Positions 1 through 8,632 of a DNA stretch of 39,705 nucleotides are shown here, piece by piece (the first letter of the stretch is position 1; each line of letters starts with the position of its first letter). Below the pieces are notes generated by a model that did not search any database, was not told where the DNA came from, and saw nothing but the letters and a program-made list of their open reading frames with translations. Source of the DNA: an uncultured Pseudomonadota bacterium. GTDB lineage: Bacteria; Pseudomonadota; Gammaproteobacteria; Burkholderiales; SG8-39. The stretch is from NCBI GenBank assembly GCA_903909415.1, contig CAIVVS010000130.1, positions 1 through 39,705 of the forward strand, given 5' to 3'. The position numbers were made by a program, and so were the translations under genes.

Positions 1-1
1 C

Positions 2-220
2 CTCGCTGGCGCCGATCCGTACATGGACGACCGGCTCGGAAGGCTGGCATTGAGCAAGAGCGGCCTGTTGGACCGGGACCGGATGGTATTCGAGGGTTGC
101 GAGGCGGCAGGCTTGCCGGTGGCGGTTGCGATGGCGGGGGGATACGCCCGCAACATCGATGATTCGGTGGACATCCATTTCCAGACACTGGAAACGGCGG
201 CCTGGTTCTGTCGGGGTTGA
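2..220 (+). CDS. Histone deacetylase family protein, C-terminal fragment
   Basis: The frame is open from base 2 to a TGA at 218-220, so only the last 72 residues of a longer gene are present. They read LAGADPYMDDRLGRLALS at the start, which matches the conserved GADP...D..G.L.LS segment of the zinc-dependent histone deacetylase / acetoin utilisation (AcuC) / acetylpolyamine amidohydrolase superfamily, and later AGGYARNIDD followed by VDIHFQTLETA, which matches the glycine-rich loop carrying the active-site Tyr. In bacteria such proteins deacetylate small molecules or proteins in the cytoplasm. The substrate cannot be told from this fragment. The family call is fairly sure, the subfamily is not. 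Confidence 0.75.
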   Translation, partial: LAGADPYMDDRLGRLALSKSGLLDRDRMVFEGCEAAGLPVAVAMAGGYARNIDDSVDIHFQTLETAAWFCRG

Positions 221-249
221 GCTTCCGGGCGCCTCCTGCACAGGGATTT

Positions 250-278
250 TTGACAGAGCATCCGGCTTGCGCCATCCT
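250..278 (+). promoter_or_regulatory. Possible sigma70 promoter of the peroxiredoxin gene
   Basis: A perfect -35 hexamer TTGACA lies at 250-255. A 17-nt spacer leads to CATCCT at 273-278, which matches TATAAT at only three positions. It sits in the 100-nt gap before the peroxiredoxin gene, whose ribosome site GAGGAG is at 309-314. The -35 is seen directly; activity is inferred. Confidence 0.35.
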
Positions 279-320
279 TCCGTGCTTTGCAGCCCACATC
301 CCCCAACGAGGAGAAACCCC

Positions 321-824
321 ATGACGATCAAGGTCGGTGACCACCTGCCGGCAGGCACCCTCAACGAGTTCATCGAGCAGGAAACGCCCGGTTGCACTCT
401 CGGGCCGAATACCTTCAAGGTCGAGGACTTGGCCAAGGGCAAGAAGATCGTGATCTTCGGCTTGCCCGGCGCGTTCACGCCGACCTGTTCGGCCAAGCAC
501 GTGCCCGGCTACGTGGCCGAGTATTCCAAGCTGAAGGCGAAGGGCGTGGACGAGGTCTGGTGTGTATCGGTCAACGACGCATTCGTCATGGGTGCATGGG
601 GGCGTGACCAGAAGGCCGGCGGCAAAGTCCGCATGATGGCCGACGGCAGCGCCGAGTACACCAAGAAACTCGGCCTGGAACTCGACCTGACGGCGCGTGG
701 CATGGGTGTCCGCTCCAACCGCTATGCGCTGGTTGCGGTGGACGGCGTGGTCAAGCATGTCGCCGTCGAAGGTCCCGGCAAGTTTGAAGTGTCCGGCGCC
801 GACGCGATCCTCGCGCACGTCTGA
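321..824 (+). CDS. Peroxiredoxin (Prx5 / AHP1-like)
   Basis: Protein of 167 residues that reduces hydrogen peroxide and organic hydroperoxides in the cytoplasm using thiol or glutathione/glutaredoxin partners, as known for the Prx5 subfamily. The active-site segment GLPGAFTPTCSAKHVPGY contains the TxxC motif with peroxidatic Cys56; the partner Arg lies in GVRSNRYALV. Further cysteines are Cys25 and the one in EVWCVSVND. ATG 321 is chosen over a longer in-frame extension because GAGGAG lies 6 nt upstream and homologues begin at MTIKVGD. Length fits the family (about 160-170). It is a single gene between the HDAC fragment and a hairpin terminator. Confidence 0.93.
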   Translation: MTIKVGDHLPAGTLNEFIEQETPGCTLGPNTFKVEDLAKGKKIVIFGLPGAFTPTCSAKHVPGYVAEYSKLKAKGVDEVWCVSVNDAFVMGAWGRDQKAGGKVRMMADGSAEYTKKLGLELDLTARGMGVRSNRYALVAVDGVVKHVAVEGPGKFEVSGADAILAHV

Positions 825-836
825 TCCTGCCCGACC

Positions 837-870
837 GAAGGGCCGGGCCTCGACTGGGTCCCGGCCCTTC
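837..870 (+). terminator. Hairpin terminator after the peroxiredoxin gene
   Basis: GAAGGGCCGGG at 837-847 pairs perfectly with CCCGGCCCTTC at 860-870 (11 bp, 12-nt loop), 12 nt past the stop codon. The following sequence GCGTTTCC has only a short T run, so termination may be partial. Confidence 0.7.
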
Positions 871-925
871 GCGTTTCCGGCGCGGCTTGGGGCGGCATTT
901 TTGCCTGCAATGCATGCCCGCATGC

Positions 926-955
926 TTGCCGCGGGTATTGTCGCTGGCCTATAGT
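926..955 (+). promoter_or_regulatory. Candidate sigma70 promoter of the ATPase-diguanylate cyclase pair
   Basis: TTGCCG at 926-931 (4 of 6 to consensus), 18-nt spacer, TATAGT at 950-955 (5 of 6). Transcription would begin near 962, just before the ribosome site GGGAG (971-975) and the TTG start at 982. Confidence 0.5.
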
Positions 956-981
956 CCCGCCCGAACCCCAGGGAGCACACC

Positions 982-2778
982 TTGCAGCCAGCCACCCAAG
1001 CTTCGTCGGACCACCGGCTAACACTGTCCGAGGTGCTGGATGCCATGGTGGCCGAGGGGCTGGTCAGCCGAGAGGCTGCCGACGCCCTCATCGCGGACCG
1101 GCGCAGCCAGAGGGGTGAGCACCATCCCCTGAACGTCATTGCCGACCAGAAGTGGAAGTCGGCGCTGCCGCCGAACAAGGTCATGCACCTGGAATGGCTC
1201 ACCGAATGGCTGGCGGGCCAGGTCGGCCTGGAGTACTTCCACATCGACCCGCTGAAGATCAATTTCTCCGCGGTCACCGACATCATGTCATCGGCGTATG
1301 CGTCGCGGTTCCGCATCCTGCCGGTGTCGGTCAATACGCGCGAGGCGGTGATCGCCACGGCCGAACCCTACGTGAAGGACTGGGAGAAGGAACTTGCACC
1401 CATCCTCCGGCTGGACATCAGGCGCGTCATTGCGAACCCGCTGGACATCGCGCGCTACCAGGTGGAGTTCTACAACCTCGCGAAGTCCATCAAGGGCGCC
1501 GAACGGTCCGGCGACAAGCGGTCGGGGCTCGGCAACTTCGAGCAGCTGGTCGAGATGGGCAAGGGCAACCGGCAACTCGACGCCAACGACCAGCACATCG
1601 TGCACGTGGTGGACTGGCTATGGCAGTACGCTTTCGACCAGCGTGCCAGCGACATCCACCTCGAGCCGCGCCGGGACGTCGGAACGGTGCGATTCCGGAT
1701 CGACGGCGTGTTGCACCAGGTGTACCAGATCCCCGCGCCGGTCATGACGGCGATGACCAGCCGCATCAAGATCCTCGGCCGCATGGACGTGGTCGAGAAG
1801 CGCCGTCCGCAGGACGGCCGCATCAAGACACGGACGGCCGACGGGCAGGAGATCGAACTGCGCCTGTCGACGCTGCCGACGGCATTCGGCGAGAAGCTGG
1901 TGATGCGGATCTTCGATCCCGAGGTACTGGTGCGGGATTTCTCGGAGCTCGGGTTTTCCGAGGATGACAAGGCGCGCTGGCAGCAGATGGTGTCCTCGCC
2001 GCACGGCATCATCCTGGTGACCGGACCTACTGGATCCGGAAAGACGACGACGCTGTACTCCACGTTGAAGACGCTCGCCACCGAGGAGGTCAATGTCTGC
2101 ACCATCGAGGACCCGATCGAGATGGTGGAGCCGGCATTCAACCAGATGCAGGTGACCCACGGCATTGACCTCGGGTTCGCCGACGGCGTGCGCGCATTGA
2201 TGCGGCAGGATCCGGACATCATCATGGTGGGGGAGGTGCGCGACCTTGAAACGGCCGAGATGGCGGTGCAGGCGGCACTCACCGGCCACCTGGTCCTGTC
2301 GACCCTTCACACGAACGATGCGGCGGCAGCGGTCGCCCGCATGCTGGACCTCGGCGTGGCGCCCTACCTGATGACATCCACCATCCTCGGGGTGATGGCC
2401 CAGCGCCTGGTGCGCACGCTCTGCAAGCACTGCAAGAAGAAGGTGCCCTACGAGACGGCAAGGGCGGACGACGTGCCGTGGGAAGAGTTCGTCGCGCCGT
2501 GGAAGGCCAAGCGCCCCGAGTACATATACAGCCCCGTTGGCTGCCTGGAATGCCGCAATACCGGTTACCAGGGGCGGATCGGCATCTACGAGATCCTCCT
2601 CATGTCGCCAGCGATGCGCAAGCTCGTCACCAGTGGTTCGGACCTTGCGGCCATCCGGGAGCAGGCTTACCGTGAGGGCATGAAGCCGCTTCGAATCAGC
2701 GGGGCGATGAAGGTGGCGATGGGCCTCACGACCTTCGACGAGGTCTTCAAGGTCGCGCCGCCGCCGACGCAGACCTGA
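982..2778 (+). CDS. Orphan GspE/PulE/PilB-family secretion ATPase
   Basis: 598-residue hexameric ATPase of the T2SS/type IV pilus assembly family. Walker A GPTGSGKT lies at about residues 348-355, followed by the Asp box (VCTIEDPIE), Walker B (DPDIIMVGEVRD) and His box (GHLVLSTLHTNDA). A zinc site of two CxxC pairs (CKHC, CLEC) lies near the C terminus. The N-terminal region (LTLSEVLDAMVAEGLVSRE, then HPLNVIADQKW) resembles the MshEN fold but lacks the RLG signature in both halves. The start is TTG 982 with GGGAG 6 nt upstream. No secretin, platform or pilin gene is adjacent, so which machine it powers is unknown. Only 7 nt separate it from the downstream GGDEF gene, so the two are probably cotranscribed. 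Confidence 0.9.
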   Translation: MQPATQASSDHRLTLSEVLDAMVAEGLVSREAADALIADRRSQRGEHHPLNVIADQKWKSALPPNKVMHLEWLTEWLAGQVGLEYFHIDPLKINFSAVTDIMSSAYASRFRILPVSVNTREAVIATAEPYVKDWEKELAPILRLDIRRVIANPLDIARYQVEFYNLAKSIKGAERSGDKRSGLGNFEQLVEMGKGNRQLDANDQHIVHVVDWLWQYAFDQRASDIHLEPRRDVGTVRFRIDGVLHQVYQIPAPVMTAMTSRIKILGRMDVVEKRRPQDGRIKTRTADGQEIELRLSTLPTAFGEKLVMRIFDPEVLVRDFSELGFSEDDKARWQQMVSSPHGIILVTGPTGSGKTTTLYSTLKTLATEEVNVCTIEDPIEMVEPAFNQMQVTHGIDLGFADGVRALMRQDPDIIMVGEVRDLETAEMAVQAALTGHLVLSTLHTNDAAAAVARMLDLGVAPYLMTSTILGVMAQRLVRTLCKHCKKKVPYETARADDVPWEEFVAPWKAKRPEYIYSPVGCLECRNTGYQGRIGIYEILLMSPAMRKLVTSGSDLAAIREQAYREGMKPLRISGAMKVAMGLTTFDEVFKVAPPPTQT

Positions 2779-2785
2779 GGCCGGC

Positions 2786-5332
2786 TTGCTGCGCCAGCTG
2801 GCGCTGGTAGTCCTGACCGGCGCGGCCTACGCCGCGCTGGGACACATCGGCCTCGCGTTCGCGGTTTTCCACGACAACGTGAGCCATATCGGTCCTGCGG
2901 CCGGCCTCGCCCTGGCGGCGGTCTGGCTGGCGGGCCTGCCCGCCGCGCTGGGCGTGCTGGGCGGCGCGTTTGCGTTGCATGTGGCCGTTGGGGCGCAGCC
3001 TTTGGTGGCCATGGGGCTGGCCCTTGCAAGCACCCTCGGCGCTGCGGTCGCAGTCTGGCTGCTGCGCGGCGTGCTGCGGTTCGATCCGGCGCTGGGACGC
3101 GTGCGTGACGTGGTGTCCCTGGTGGTTGCAGGGGCCTGCGCTGCCGCGGTGCTGGCCGCCACCATTGGATCAGCGACCCTGTTCCTGGGTGACCATGCCT
3201 CGTCCGGGCATCCGATGGAACTCTGGCTCACCTGGTGGGCGGGAGACATCCAGGGGATCCTGTTCGTTGCTCCCTGCGTGCTCGGGTGGACGCGGTGCCG
3301 TGCCTGGGACAAGGCCGCGTGGACGATGCTTGCGCTGCTGGCGGCAGTTCTGGTCGTCGCGGGGTTGCTGACGGTCACTGTACTCGCCTACGCCGGAGAG
3401 GCCGCGGCGCTGGCCATCCTGTCCTACGCGATCCTTCCGCTCGCGGTATGGCCGGCAATACGCCTGGGCAGCAGGGAAACGGCAACCGTGAACCTAGCGC
3501 TTGCAATGGCCTGGCATGCCGCCTTGCTGCTCTTGCCAGAGGGCTTCTCCGGCGGGATGCTGGTGGGCTCGCTGGTCCGCGAGCACGCCTTCCTTGCGTT
3601 CGCCGCGATCACGACGCTCGCCCTGGCGGCGTCCGGCGCAGAACGCGGTCGCGGCGCCGCCGCGCTTGCCGGCAGCGAGGCGAGGTACCGCGGACTGACC
3701 GAGCTGTCGGCCGACTGGTATTGGGAGCAGGATGGGGCGTTCCGCTACACCCATTTGTCGGACACCATCTTCCACCGGGCCCGTATCAATCCCGTCGACT
3801 ACCTGGGCCGGACCCAATGGGAGATCCCGGGCATTGTCTGGGAACCGGACGCGCTGGCCGACCACCGGTCGGTACTCGAGTCGCGCCAGCCTTTCCGGGA
3901 CCTGCTGGTCCGCGCGATCGATGCGGAGGGCCGTGTTCGCTACCTGGAGTCGGACGGCAATCCGATGGTGGACGCGTCCGGTGCTTTCACGGGGTACTGC
4001 GGCGTGGGCAGGGACGTCACCCAGCGGGTGTCGGCGGAGCGCTCGCTGCGGGAGAGCGAGGCCCGTTATTCGGGGTTGTTCCACAATGCCAGCGCCGACA
4101 TCTGCCTCTATTCGGTCGACCCGTCCGGGGAGTTCCGTTGCGAGGCGCTGAACCCGGCCGCGGCGCGCCGCGCGCAGACGACTTCGCGCGACGCATACGG
4201 CCGGAAGCCCGGCGACTACCTGCCCGCCTCCGTGGCGAGCGTGCTGGTCCGCCACTACCGCCGCTGCGCCGGGAGTGCGCAGGCGCACACGTTTGAGGAA
4301 GCGTTCCAGATGCCCTCGGGGCGGTGCGTGCTGCTTACGACGGTAGTGCCGATCCGGGGGGCGGATGGTTCGGTCCGCAGGCTGGAGAGCATTGCGGTGG
4401 ACGTGACCGCGCAGCGGGAAGCCGAGGTCAGCGAGCAGCGCTCCCAGGGCTTGTTTTCGGCGATCTACCGTTCCAGTCCCCTGCCGATCTCGATCACGCG
4501 CAGGTCAGATGGGCAGGTGTTGGACGTCAACGATGCCTGGGCGGCTCGCCTGGACAGGCCCGCGGGGGCTTCGACCATCCCCTCCGCGCGCGATGCGGTG
4601 GCCGCGCATTCCAGCCGAGGTGCGGCGCGGGACGTGGCGATGCAGGTACGCGCCGGCGACGGGGCCATGCTCGACATGCTGTACTCCGCCGAGGAGATCG
4701 AACTCCATGGCGAGCACCTTGTGATCGCGACGCTGGTTGACGTCACCGAGCGAAACCGCGCCGCAAGGGTGATCGAAGAACTGGCGACGCGCGACCCCCT
4801 GACCGGACTGCCGAACCGGGTGCTCCTCGGAGACCGGCTGGGCCGCTCGCTCGCGACTGCGCGGCGACTGTCCGGGCGATTCGCGGTCCTGTTCATTGAT
4901 CTGGACCAGTTCAAGTCCGTGAATGACAACCTTGGACATTCGGCTGGCGATGCCCTGCTCCGTGAGGTCGCGGCGCGCCTGTCCAGCGTCTTGCGGGAGG
5001 CGGACACGCTGGCCCGTCCCGGCGGCGACGAATTCGTCGTGTTGCTCGAAAGTACCGGTACCGACCTCGCAGTGGGCGGCGTCGCGGAGAAACTGCTGGA
5101 TTCGGTGTCCCGGCCCATGCAGATCGCCGGTACCATGTTGCGGGTCACCTGCTCGATCGGAATCAGCCAGTACCCGCGCGATGGAGCGGATGGGGACATC
5201 CTGATGAGGCGCGCAGAGATCGCAATGTACGCTGCGAAGGAGGGAGGACGCGGGGCCTTCCGGCACTTCACCCCGGAACTTCATCCCGCTCCGCTGGCGT
5301 CCCTCGGAAGCGCCGGGATGCCCCCTGCCTAG
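2786..5332 (+). CDS. Membrane diguanylate cyclase, MASE1-PAS-PAS-PAS-GGDEF
   Basis: 848 residues. Residues 1 to about 285 form a multi-pass MASE1-type sensor domain (several hydrophobic segments, HIGPAAGLALAAVWLAG near the start). Three PAS domains follow, beginning near residues 296, 424 and 552. The C-terminal catalytic domain starts at RDPLTGLPNR (about 669) and has an intact GGDEF at 746-750, with the inhibitory I-site RxxD (READ, 737-740) at the normal five-residue spacing. It should therefore make c-di-GMP and be product-inhibited. No EAL domain is present. The start is a TTG 7 nt after the ATPase stop. Its stop codon overlaps that of the convergent VWA gene in a shared CTAG. The sensed signal is unknown; MASE1 and PAS domains often respond to small ligands, redox or oxygen. 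Confidence 0.92.
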   Translation: MLRQLALVVLTGAAYAALGHIGLAFAVFHDNVSHIGPAAGLALAAVWLAGLPAALGVLGGAFALHVAVGAQPLVAMGLALASTLGAAVAVWLLRGVLRFDPALGRVRDVVSLVVAGACAAAVLAATIGSATLFLGDHASSGHPMELWLTWWAGDIQGILFVAPCVLGWTRCRAWDKAAWTMLALLAAVLVVAGLLTVTVLAYAGEAAALAILSYAILPLAVWPAIRLGSRETATVNLALAMAWHAALLLLPEGFSGGMLVGSLVREHAFLAFAAITTLALAASGAERGRGAAALAGSEARYRGLTELSADWYWEQDGAFRYTHLSDTIFHRARINPVDYLGRTQWEIPGIVWEPDALADHRSVLESRQPFRDLLVRAIDAEGRVRYLESDGNPMVDASGAFTGYCGVGRDVTQRVSAERSLRESEARYSGLFHNASADICLYSVDPSGEFRCEALNPAAARRAQTTSRDAYGRKPGDYLPASVASVLVRHYRRCAGSAQAHTFEEAFQMPSGRCVLLTTVVPIRGADGSVRRLESIAVDVTAQREAEVSEQRSQGLFSAIYRSSPLPISITRRSDGQVLDVNDAWAARLDRPAGASTIPSARDAVAAHSSRGAARDVAMQVRAGDGAMLDMLYSAEEIELHGEHLVIATLVDVTERNRAARVIEELATRDPLTGLPNRVLLGDRLGRSLATARRLSGRFAVLFIDLDQFKSVNDNLGHSAGDALLREVAARLSSVLREADTLARPGGDEFVVLLESTGTDLAVGGVAEKLLDSVSRPMQIAGTMLRVTCSIGISQYPRDGADGDILMRRAEIAMYAAKEGGRGAFRHFTPELHPAPLASLGSAGMPPA

Positions 5333-6504
5333 CGCAGAAGCGCCCGCATCGCGCCCTCGAGGCCGGCGAGGGTGAGCGGGTACATGCGGTCGGCCATCAG
5401 TTCGCGCATCAGGTGGACGGACTGGCGGTATGGCCACACTTCCTCCGGCTCCGGGTTGAGCCAGACCGCCTTGGGGTACACCTGCAGCACCCGCTGCATC
5501 CAGGCGGCCCCCGACTCCTCGTTGTGGTACTCGACGGACCCACCCGGCTGCAGGATCTCGTACGGGCTCATGGTCGCATCGCCAACGAAGACGACCTTGT
5601 AGTCGTGCCCGTACTTGTGCAGGACCTCCCAGGTGGGAGTGCGTTCCGCATTGCGCCGGCGGTTGTCCTTCCAGACGTAGTCGTACAGACAATTGTGGAA
5701 GTAGAAGTGCTCCATGTGCTTGAACTCGAGCTTGGCCGCCGAGAACAACTCCTCGCACAGCTTCACGTGGTCATCCATCGATCCGCCGATGTCCAGGAAC
5801 AGCAGGACCTTGACCGCGTTGTGGCGTTCCGGCCGCATGCGCAGGTCCAGCCATCCCGCATTTCGGGCAGTCCGGTCGATGGTGGCATCGATGTCCAGTT
5901 CCTCGGGCGACCCCTGGCGTGCGAAGCGCCTCAGGCGTCGCAGGGCCACCTTGATGTTGCGCGTACCCAGTTCGACCGAGTCGTCCAGGTTGCGGTATTC
6001 CCGGGCATCCCAGACCTTGACCGCGCTGCGGTTGCGCGACCGGTCCTGCCCTATGCGCACGCCCTCGGGGTTGTAGCCGTGCGCGCCGAACGGGGACGTC
6101 CCCGCAGTGCCGATCATCCGGTTGCCGCCCTGATGGCGTTCCTTCTGTTCCGCGAGGCGCTGGCGCAGCGTTTCCATCAGCTTCTCCCAGCCCCCGAGCG
6201 CCTCGATCTCCGTCTTCTGCTCGGGCGTGAGGTTCAGTTCGGCTTGCTTGAGCAGCCATTCGAGGGGGATCTCGGCCTGCTCCCCTGTGAGCGACTCGAC
6301 GCCCTTGAAGAACTCGCCGAAGGCGCGGTCGAACTTGTCGAAGTTCGCCTCGTCCTTCACCAGCACGATGCGGGCGAGGAAGTAGAAGTCATCGATCGAT
6401 GGCGGTATCACGCCGCTGCCCAGGCCTTCCAGCAGCGTGAGGTACTCCTTGATCGACACCGGGACCCGGTGCTCGCGCAACTTCAGCAGGAAGCCGGACA
6501 ACAT
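5329..6504 (-). CDS. von Willebrand factor A domain protein, CoxE-like, partner of MoxR
   Basis: 391 residues, cytoplasmic (no signal or TM seen). The N-terminal half is helical and charged; the C-terminal half is a VWA domain. The MIDAS metal motif reads DIGGSM at 238-243, so the first Ser of DxSxS is Gly while the second is kept. The gene begins 25 nt downstream of moxR on the same strand, the usual MoxR AAA+/VWA pairing, in which the ATPase and the metal-binding VWA protein together act as a chaperone for enzyme maturation or metal insertion. The client is not evident from neighbours (an amidase and cytochromes). The start is ATG 6504 with weak upstream ribosome-site similarity. Confidence 0.85.
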   Translation of the reverse strand: MLSGFLLKLREHRVPVSIKEYLTLLEGLGSGVIPPSIDDFYFLARIVLVKDEANFDKFDRAFGEFFKGVESLTGEQAEIPLEWLLKQAELNLTPEQKTEIEALGGWEKLMETLRQRLAEQKERHQGGNRMIGTAGTSPFGAHGYNPEGVRIGQDRSRNRSAVKVWDAREYRNLDDSVELGTRNIKVALRRLRRFARQGSPEELDIDATIDRTARNAGWLDLRMRPERHNAVKVLLFLDIGGSMDDHVKLCEELFSAAKLEFKHMEHFYFHNCLYDYVWKDNRRRNAERTPTWEVLHKYGHDYKVVFVGDATMSPYEILQPGGSVEYHNEESGAAWMQRVLQVYPKAVWLNPEPEEVWPYRQSVHLMRELMADRMYPLTLAGLEGAMRALLR

Positions 6505-6529
6505 GGGGCGGCTCGGGTCTCGCCGGCGC

Positions 6530-7375
6530 TCAGCCGCGCCCCTGGCGCGACAGGAATACCAGGCGCTCGAACAGGTGCACGTCCTGTTCGTTCTTCAGCA
6601 GCGCCCCGTGCAACGGAGGGATGATGGTCCTGCGCTCCTTGGACCGGAGTGCCTCTGCGGGAATGTCCTCGGCAAGCAGCAGCTTCAGCCAGTCCAGCAG
6701 CTCGGAGGTGGAGGGCTTTTTCTTCAGACCCGGCACCTCGCGGACCTCGAAGAACACCTCCAGGGCTTCGCGCAGCAGGGACTTCTTCAGGTCCGGAAAG
6801 TGCACGTCGACGATCTTCTGCATGGTTTCCTTGTCTGGAAACCGGATGTAGTGGAAGAAACAGCGCCGCAGGAACGCGTCCGGGAGTTCCTTCTCGTTGT
6901 TCGATGTGATGAACACGACCGGCCGGTGGCGGGCCCTGACCAGCTCGCGCGTCTCGTAGACGTAGAATTCCATGCGGTCTATCTCGCGCAACAGGTCGTT
7001 CGGGAACTCGATGTCCGCCTTGTCGATCTCGTCGATCAGGAGCACCACCGGCGTGTCCGCGGTGAACGCCTGCCACAGCATGCCGCGTACGATGTAGTTG
7101 CCGATGTCCTTGACCCGCGGGTCGCCCAGTTGCGAGTCGCGCAGGCGGCTCACCGCATCGTACTCATACAATCCCTGCTGGGCCTTGGTGGTCGACTTGA
7201 TGTGCCATTCCAGCAGGGGCAGTCCGAGGGAGGCCGCCACTTCCTCTGCAAGGCGCGTCTTGCCGGTTCCCGGTTCGCCCTTTATCAGCAGCGGGCGCTG
7301 CAGCGAGATCGCTGCGTTGACCGCCAGGGTGAGGTCATCGGTGGCGACGTAGTTCTCCGAACCCTTGAATCGCAT
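6530..7375 (-). CDS. MoxR-family AAA+ ATPase
   Basis: 281 residues with Walker A GEPGTGKTRLAEE, Walker B VVLLIDEIDKAD, sensor 1 in VVFITSNNEKELPDAFLRRC and the arginine finger region. Members act as hexameric chaperones with a VWA partner, here the next gene. The frame stays open for another 204 codons upstream, but that part runs antisense to the amidase and looks nothing like the family. ATG 7375 (MRFKGSENYVATDD) gives the normal length and is used. It is divergent from the amidase gene with a 66-nt gap. Confidence 0.9.
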   Translation of the reverse strand: MRFKGSENYVATDDLTLAVNAAISLQRPLLIKGEPGTGKTRLAEEVAASLGLPLLEWHIKSTTKAQQGLYEYDAVSRLRDSQLGDPRVKDIGNYIVRGMLWQAFTADTPVVLLIDEIDKADIEFPNDLLREIDRMEFYVYETRELVRARHRPVVFITSNNEKELPDAFLRRCFFHYIRFPDKETMQKIVDVHFPDLKKSLLREALEVFFEVREVPGLKKKPSTSELLDWLKLLLAEDIPAEALRSKERRTIIPPLHGALLKNEQDVHLFERLVFLSRQGRG

Positions 7376-7441
7376 CTGCGGCCTTTCATGCTGGGATGCG
7401 GCATTATAGTTGCGGCTCCACGCACCTCGGAGTACTCCTGC

Positions 7442-8179
7442 TTGCCTGCCAGGTTCCTGCGCATCGTCCTGTTGCTCGGCGCCACGTTCCGGGCTTGCAT
7501 CGCCGGCGCTGCTCCCTGGGTGGCAGTCGACGTCGGCCATACGCTCGAGGCACCCGGGGCGACCAGTGCGCGCGGCGTGCCGGAGTTCGCTTTCAACCTT
7601 GCGCTCGCCCGGTCGCTCGCCGTGGCGCTCAGGGAGCGTGGCGTCGACGCAAGGCTGATCGGGGACGATGGCCTCATGCCTTCCCTGGGGGCTCGCACGC
7701 TCGCCGCGCGCGGCGCCGCATTGTTCGTCTCCATCCACCACGACTCCAGCCAACCCCACCTCATGCAGTCCTGGGAAGTAGGCGGCGTCGTGCGGCCGCA
7801 CAACGATGACGTCGAAGGGTTTTCCCTTTTCGTGTCGCGGCGGAGTGCGCATGCAGCCGCCAGCCTCGCCTGTGCCTCGAGGGTAGGCGCCGCACTCGTT
7901 GCGGGGGGATTCCAGCGGTCGCTCTACCACGCCGCGCCCATCCGAGGCGAAATGAAGCCGTTTGCGGACCGGGGCAATGGCGTGCATTACTTCGACAACC
8001 TGGTGGTGCTCAAGACGGCGCGCCAGCCGGCGCTGCTGGTGGAGGCGGGTGTCATCGTGAACCGGGGCGAGGAAATGCGACTTGCCTCACCGGACCACGT
8101 CGCCCTGCAGGCGGCCGCGCTTGCCGAGGGGATTTCACGCTGCCTCCGGCCGCCGGATGGAGGCGCCCGTACCCGCTGA
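7442..8179 (+). CDS. N-acetylmuramoyl-L-alanine amidase (Amidase_3), exported
   Basis: 245 residues. Amidase_3 enzymes cleave the amide bond between MurNAc and L-Ala of peptidoglycan in the periplasm with one zinc ion. The metal and catalytic motifs are seen as VDVGHT, the Glu in ARGVPEFAFNLALA, SIHHDS, and LLVEAGVIVNRGEE carrying the catalytic Glu. Start TTG 7442 is chosen because CGGAG lies 9 nt upstream (7428-7432) and the product opens with a signal peptide (MPARFLRIVLLLG...AGA, cut before APWVAVD). An in-frame ATG at 7388 would place extra residues before the signal. There is no SPOR or AMIN domain, so it is a minimal amidase. Confidence 0.85.
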   Translation: MPARFLRIVLLLGATFRACIAGAAPWVAVDVGHTLEAPGATSARGVPEFAFNLALARSLAVALRERGVDARLIGDDGLMPSLGARTLAARGAALFVSIHHDSSQPHLMQSWEVGGVVRPHNDDVEGFSLFVSRRSAHAAASLACASRVGAALVAGGFQRSLYHAAPIRGEMKPFADRGNGVHYFDNLVVLKTARQPALLVEAGVIVNRGEEMRLASPDHVALQAAALAEGISRCLRPPDGGARTR

Positions 8180-8195
8180 GCCGGTGGTTCCGGCT

Positions 8196-8225
8196 TTGAC
8201 CACAGGCGTGCCGTTCGGGTAGAAT
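8196..8225 (+). promoter_or_regulatory. Strong candidate sigma70 promoter for the cytochrome c genes
   Basis: TTGACC at 8196-8201 and TAGAAT at 8220-8225 (each 5 of 6 to consensus) are separated by 18 nt. It lies in the 117-nt gap between the amidase stop and the first cytochrome gene, about 65 nt before its start codon. Confidence 0.65.
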
Positions 8226-8296
8226 TCCGTGTCTTTTCCGGAGCTTGTGCATCCTTTGGGCGGCCTCGACTCCTTTTCCACGGTCCAAGCGAGACG

Positions 8297-8623
8297 ATGA
8301 CCATGAAGCAAGTGTTGTTTGCAGTCCTGCTGTCGGGCGCGGCCGTTGCGCATGCGCAGGCCCCGGTCAAGGGAGATGCCGAGGCAGCGAGGAAGAAGAT
8401 TGCGATGTGCGTCGGATGCCATGCGCAGGACGGCTACAAGACCGCTTTCCCGGAGGTCTACCACGTCCCCCGCATTGCGGGCCAGTCTGCCGAGTACCTT
8501 GCCAAGGCGCTGCAGGCGTACAAGAGCGGGGACCGTCCGCATCCGTCCATGCGCGGCATTGCCGCCAGCCTGTCGGACCAGGACATGGCCGACCTGGCCG
8601 CGTTCTACTCCAAGGCGAAATAA
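8297..8623 (+). CDS. Periplasmic class I cytochrome c
   Basis: 108 residues: a signal peptide (MTMKQVLFAVLLSGAAVAHAQA) and one c-type heme site CVGCH at residues 38-42. The likely axial Met is in PSMRGIAA, followed by the terminal helix SDQDMADLAAFYSK, as in cytochrome c553/c4 half-domains. It carries electrons in the periplasm between respiratory complexes; the partners cannot be read from the sequence. Homologues exist as tandem pairs such as this one. The insert DGYKTAFPEVYHVPRIAGQ between heme site and Met ligand resembles that of the following gene, which indicates duplication. Confidence 0.9.
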   Translation: MTMKQVLFAVLLSGAAVAHAQAPVKGDAEAARKKIAMCVGCHAQDGYKTAFPEVYHVPRIAGQSAEYLAKALQAYKSGDRPHPSMRGIAASLSDQDMADLAAFYSKAK

Positions 8624-8632
8624 GGAGTGATG

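Noticed and set aside
982..2778. Assigning this ATPase as gspE of a type II secretion system or pilB
   Set aside because: No gsp or pil genes adjoin it, so a specific symbol cannot be supported.
6437..7441. N-terminal 335 codons of the open frame that ends as the amidase
   Set aside because: This part is antisense to moxR; the amidase signal peptide and ribosome site place the start at TTG 7442.
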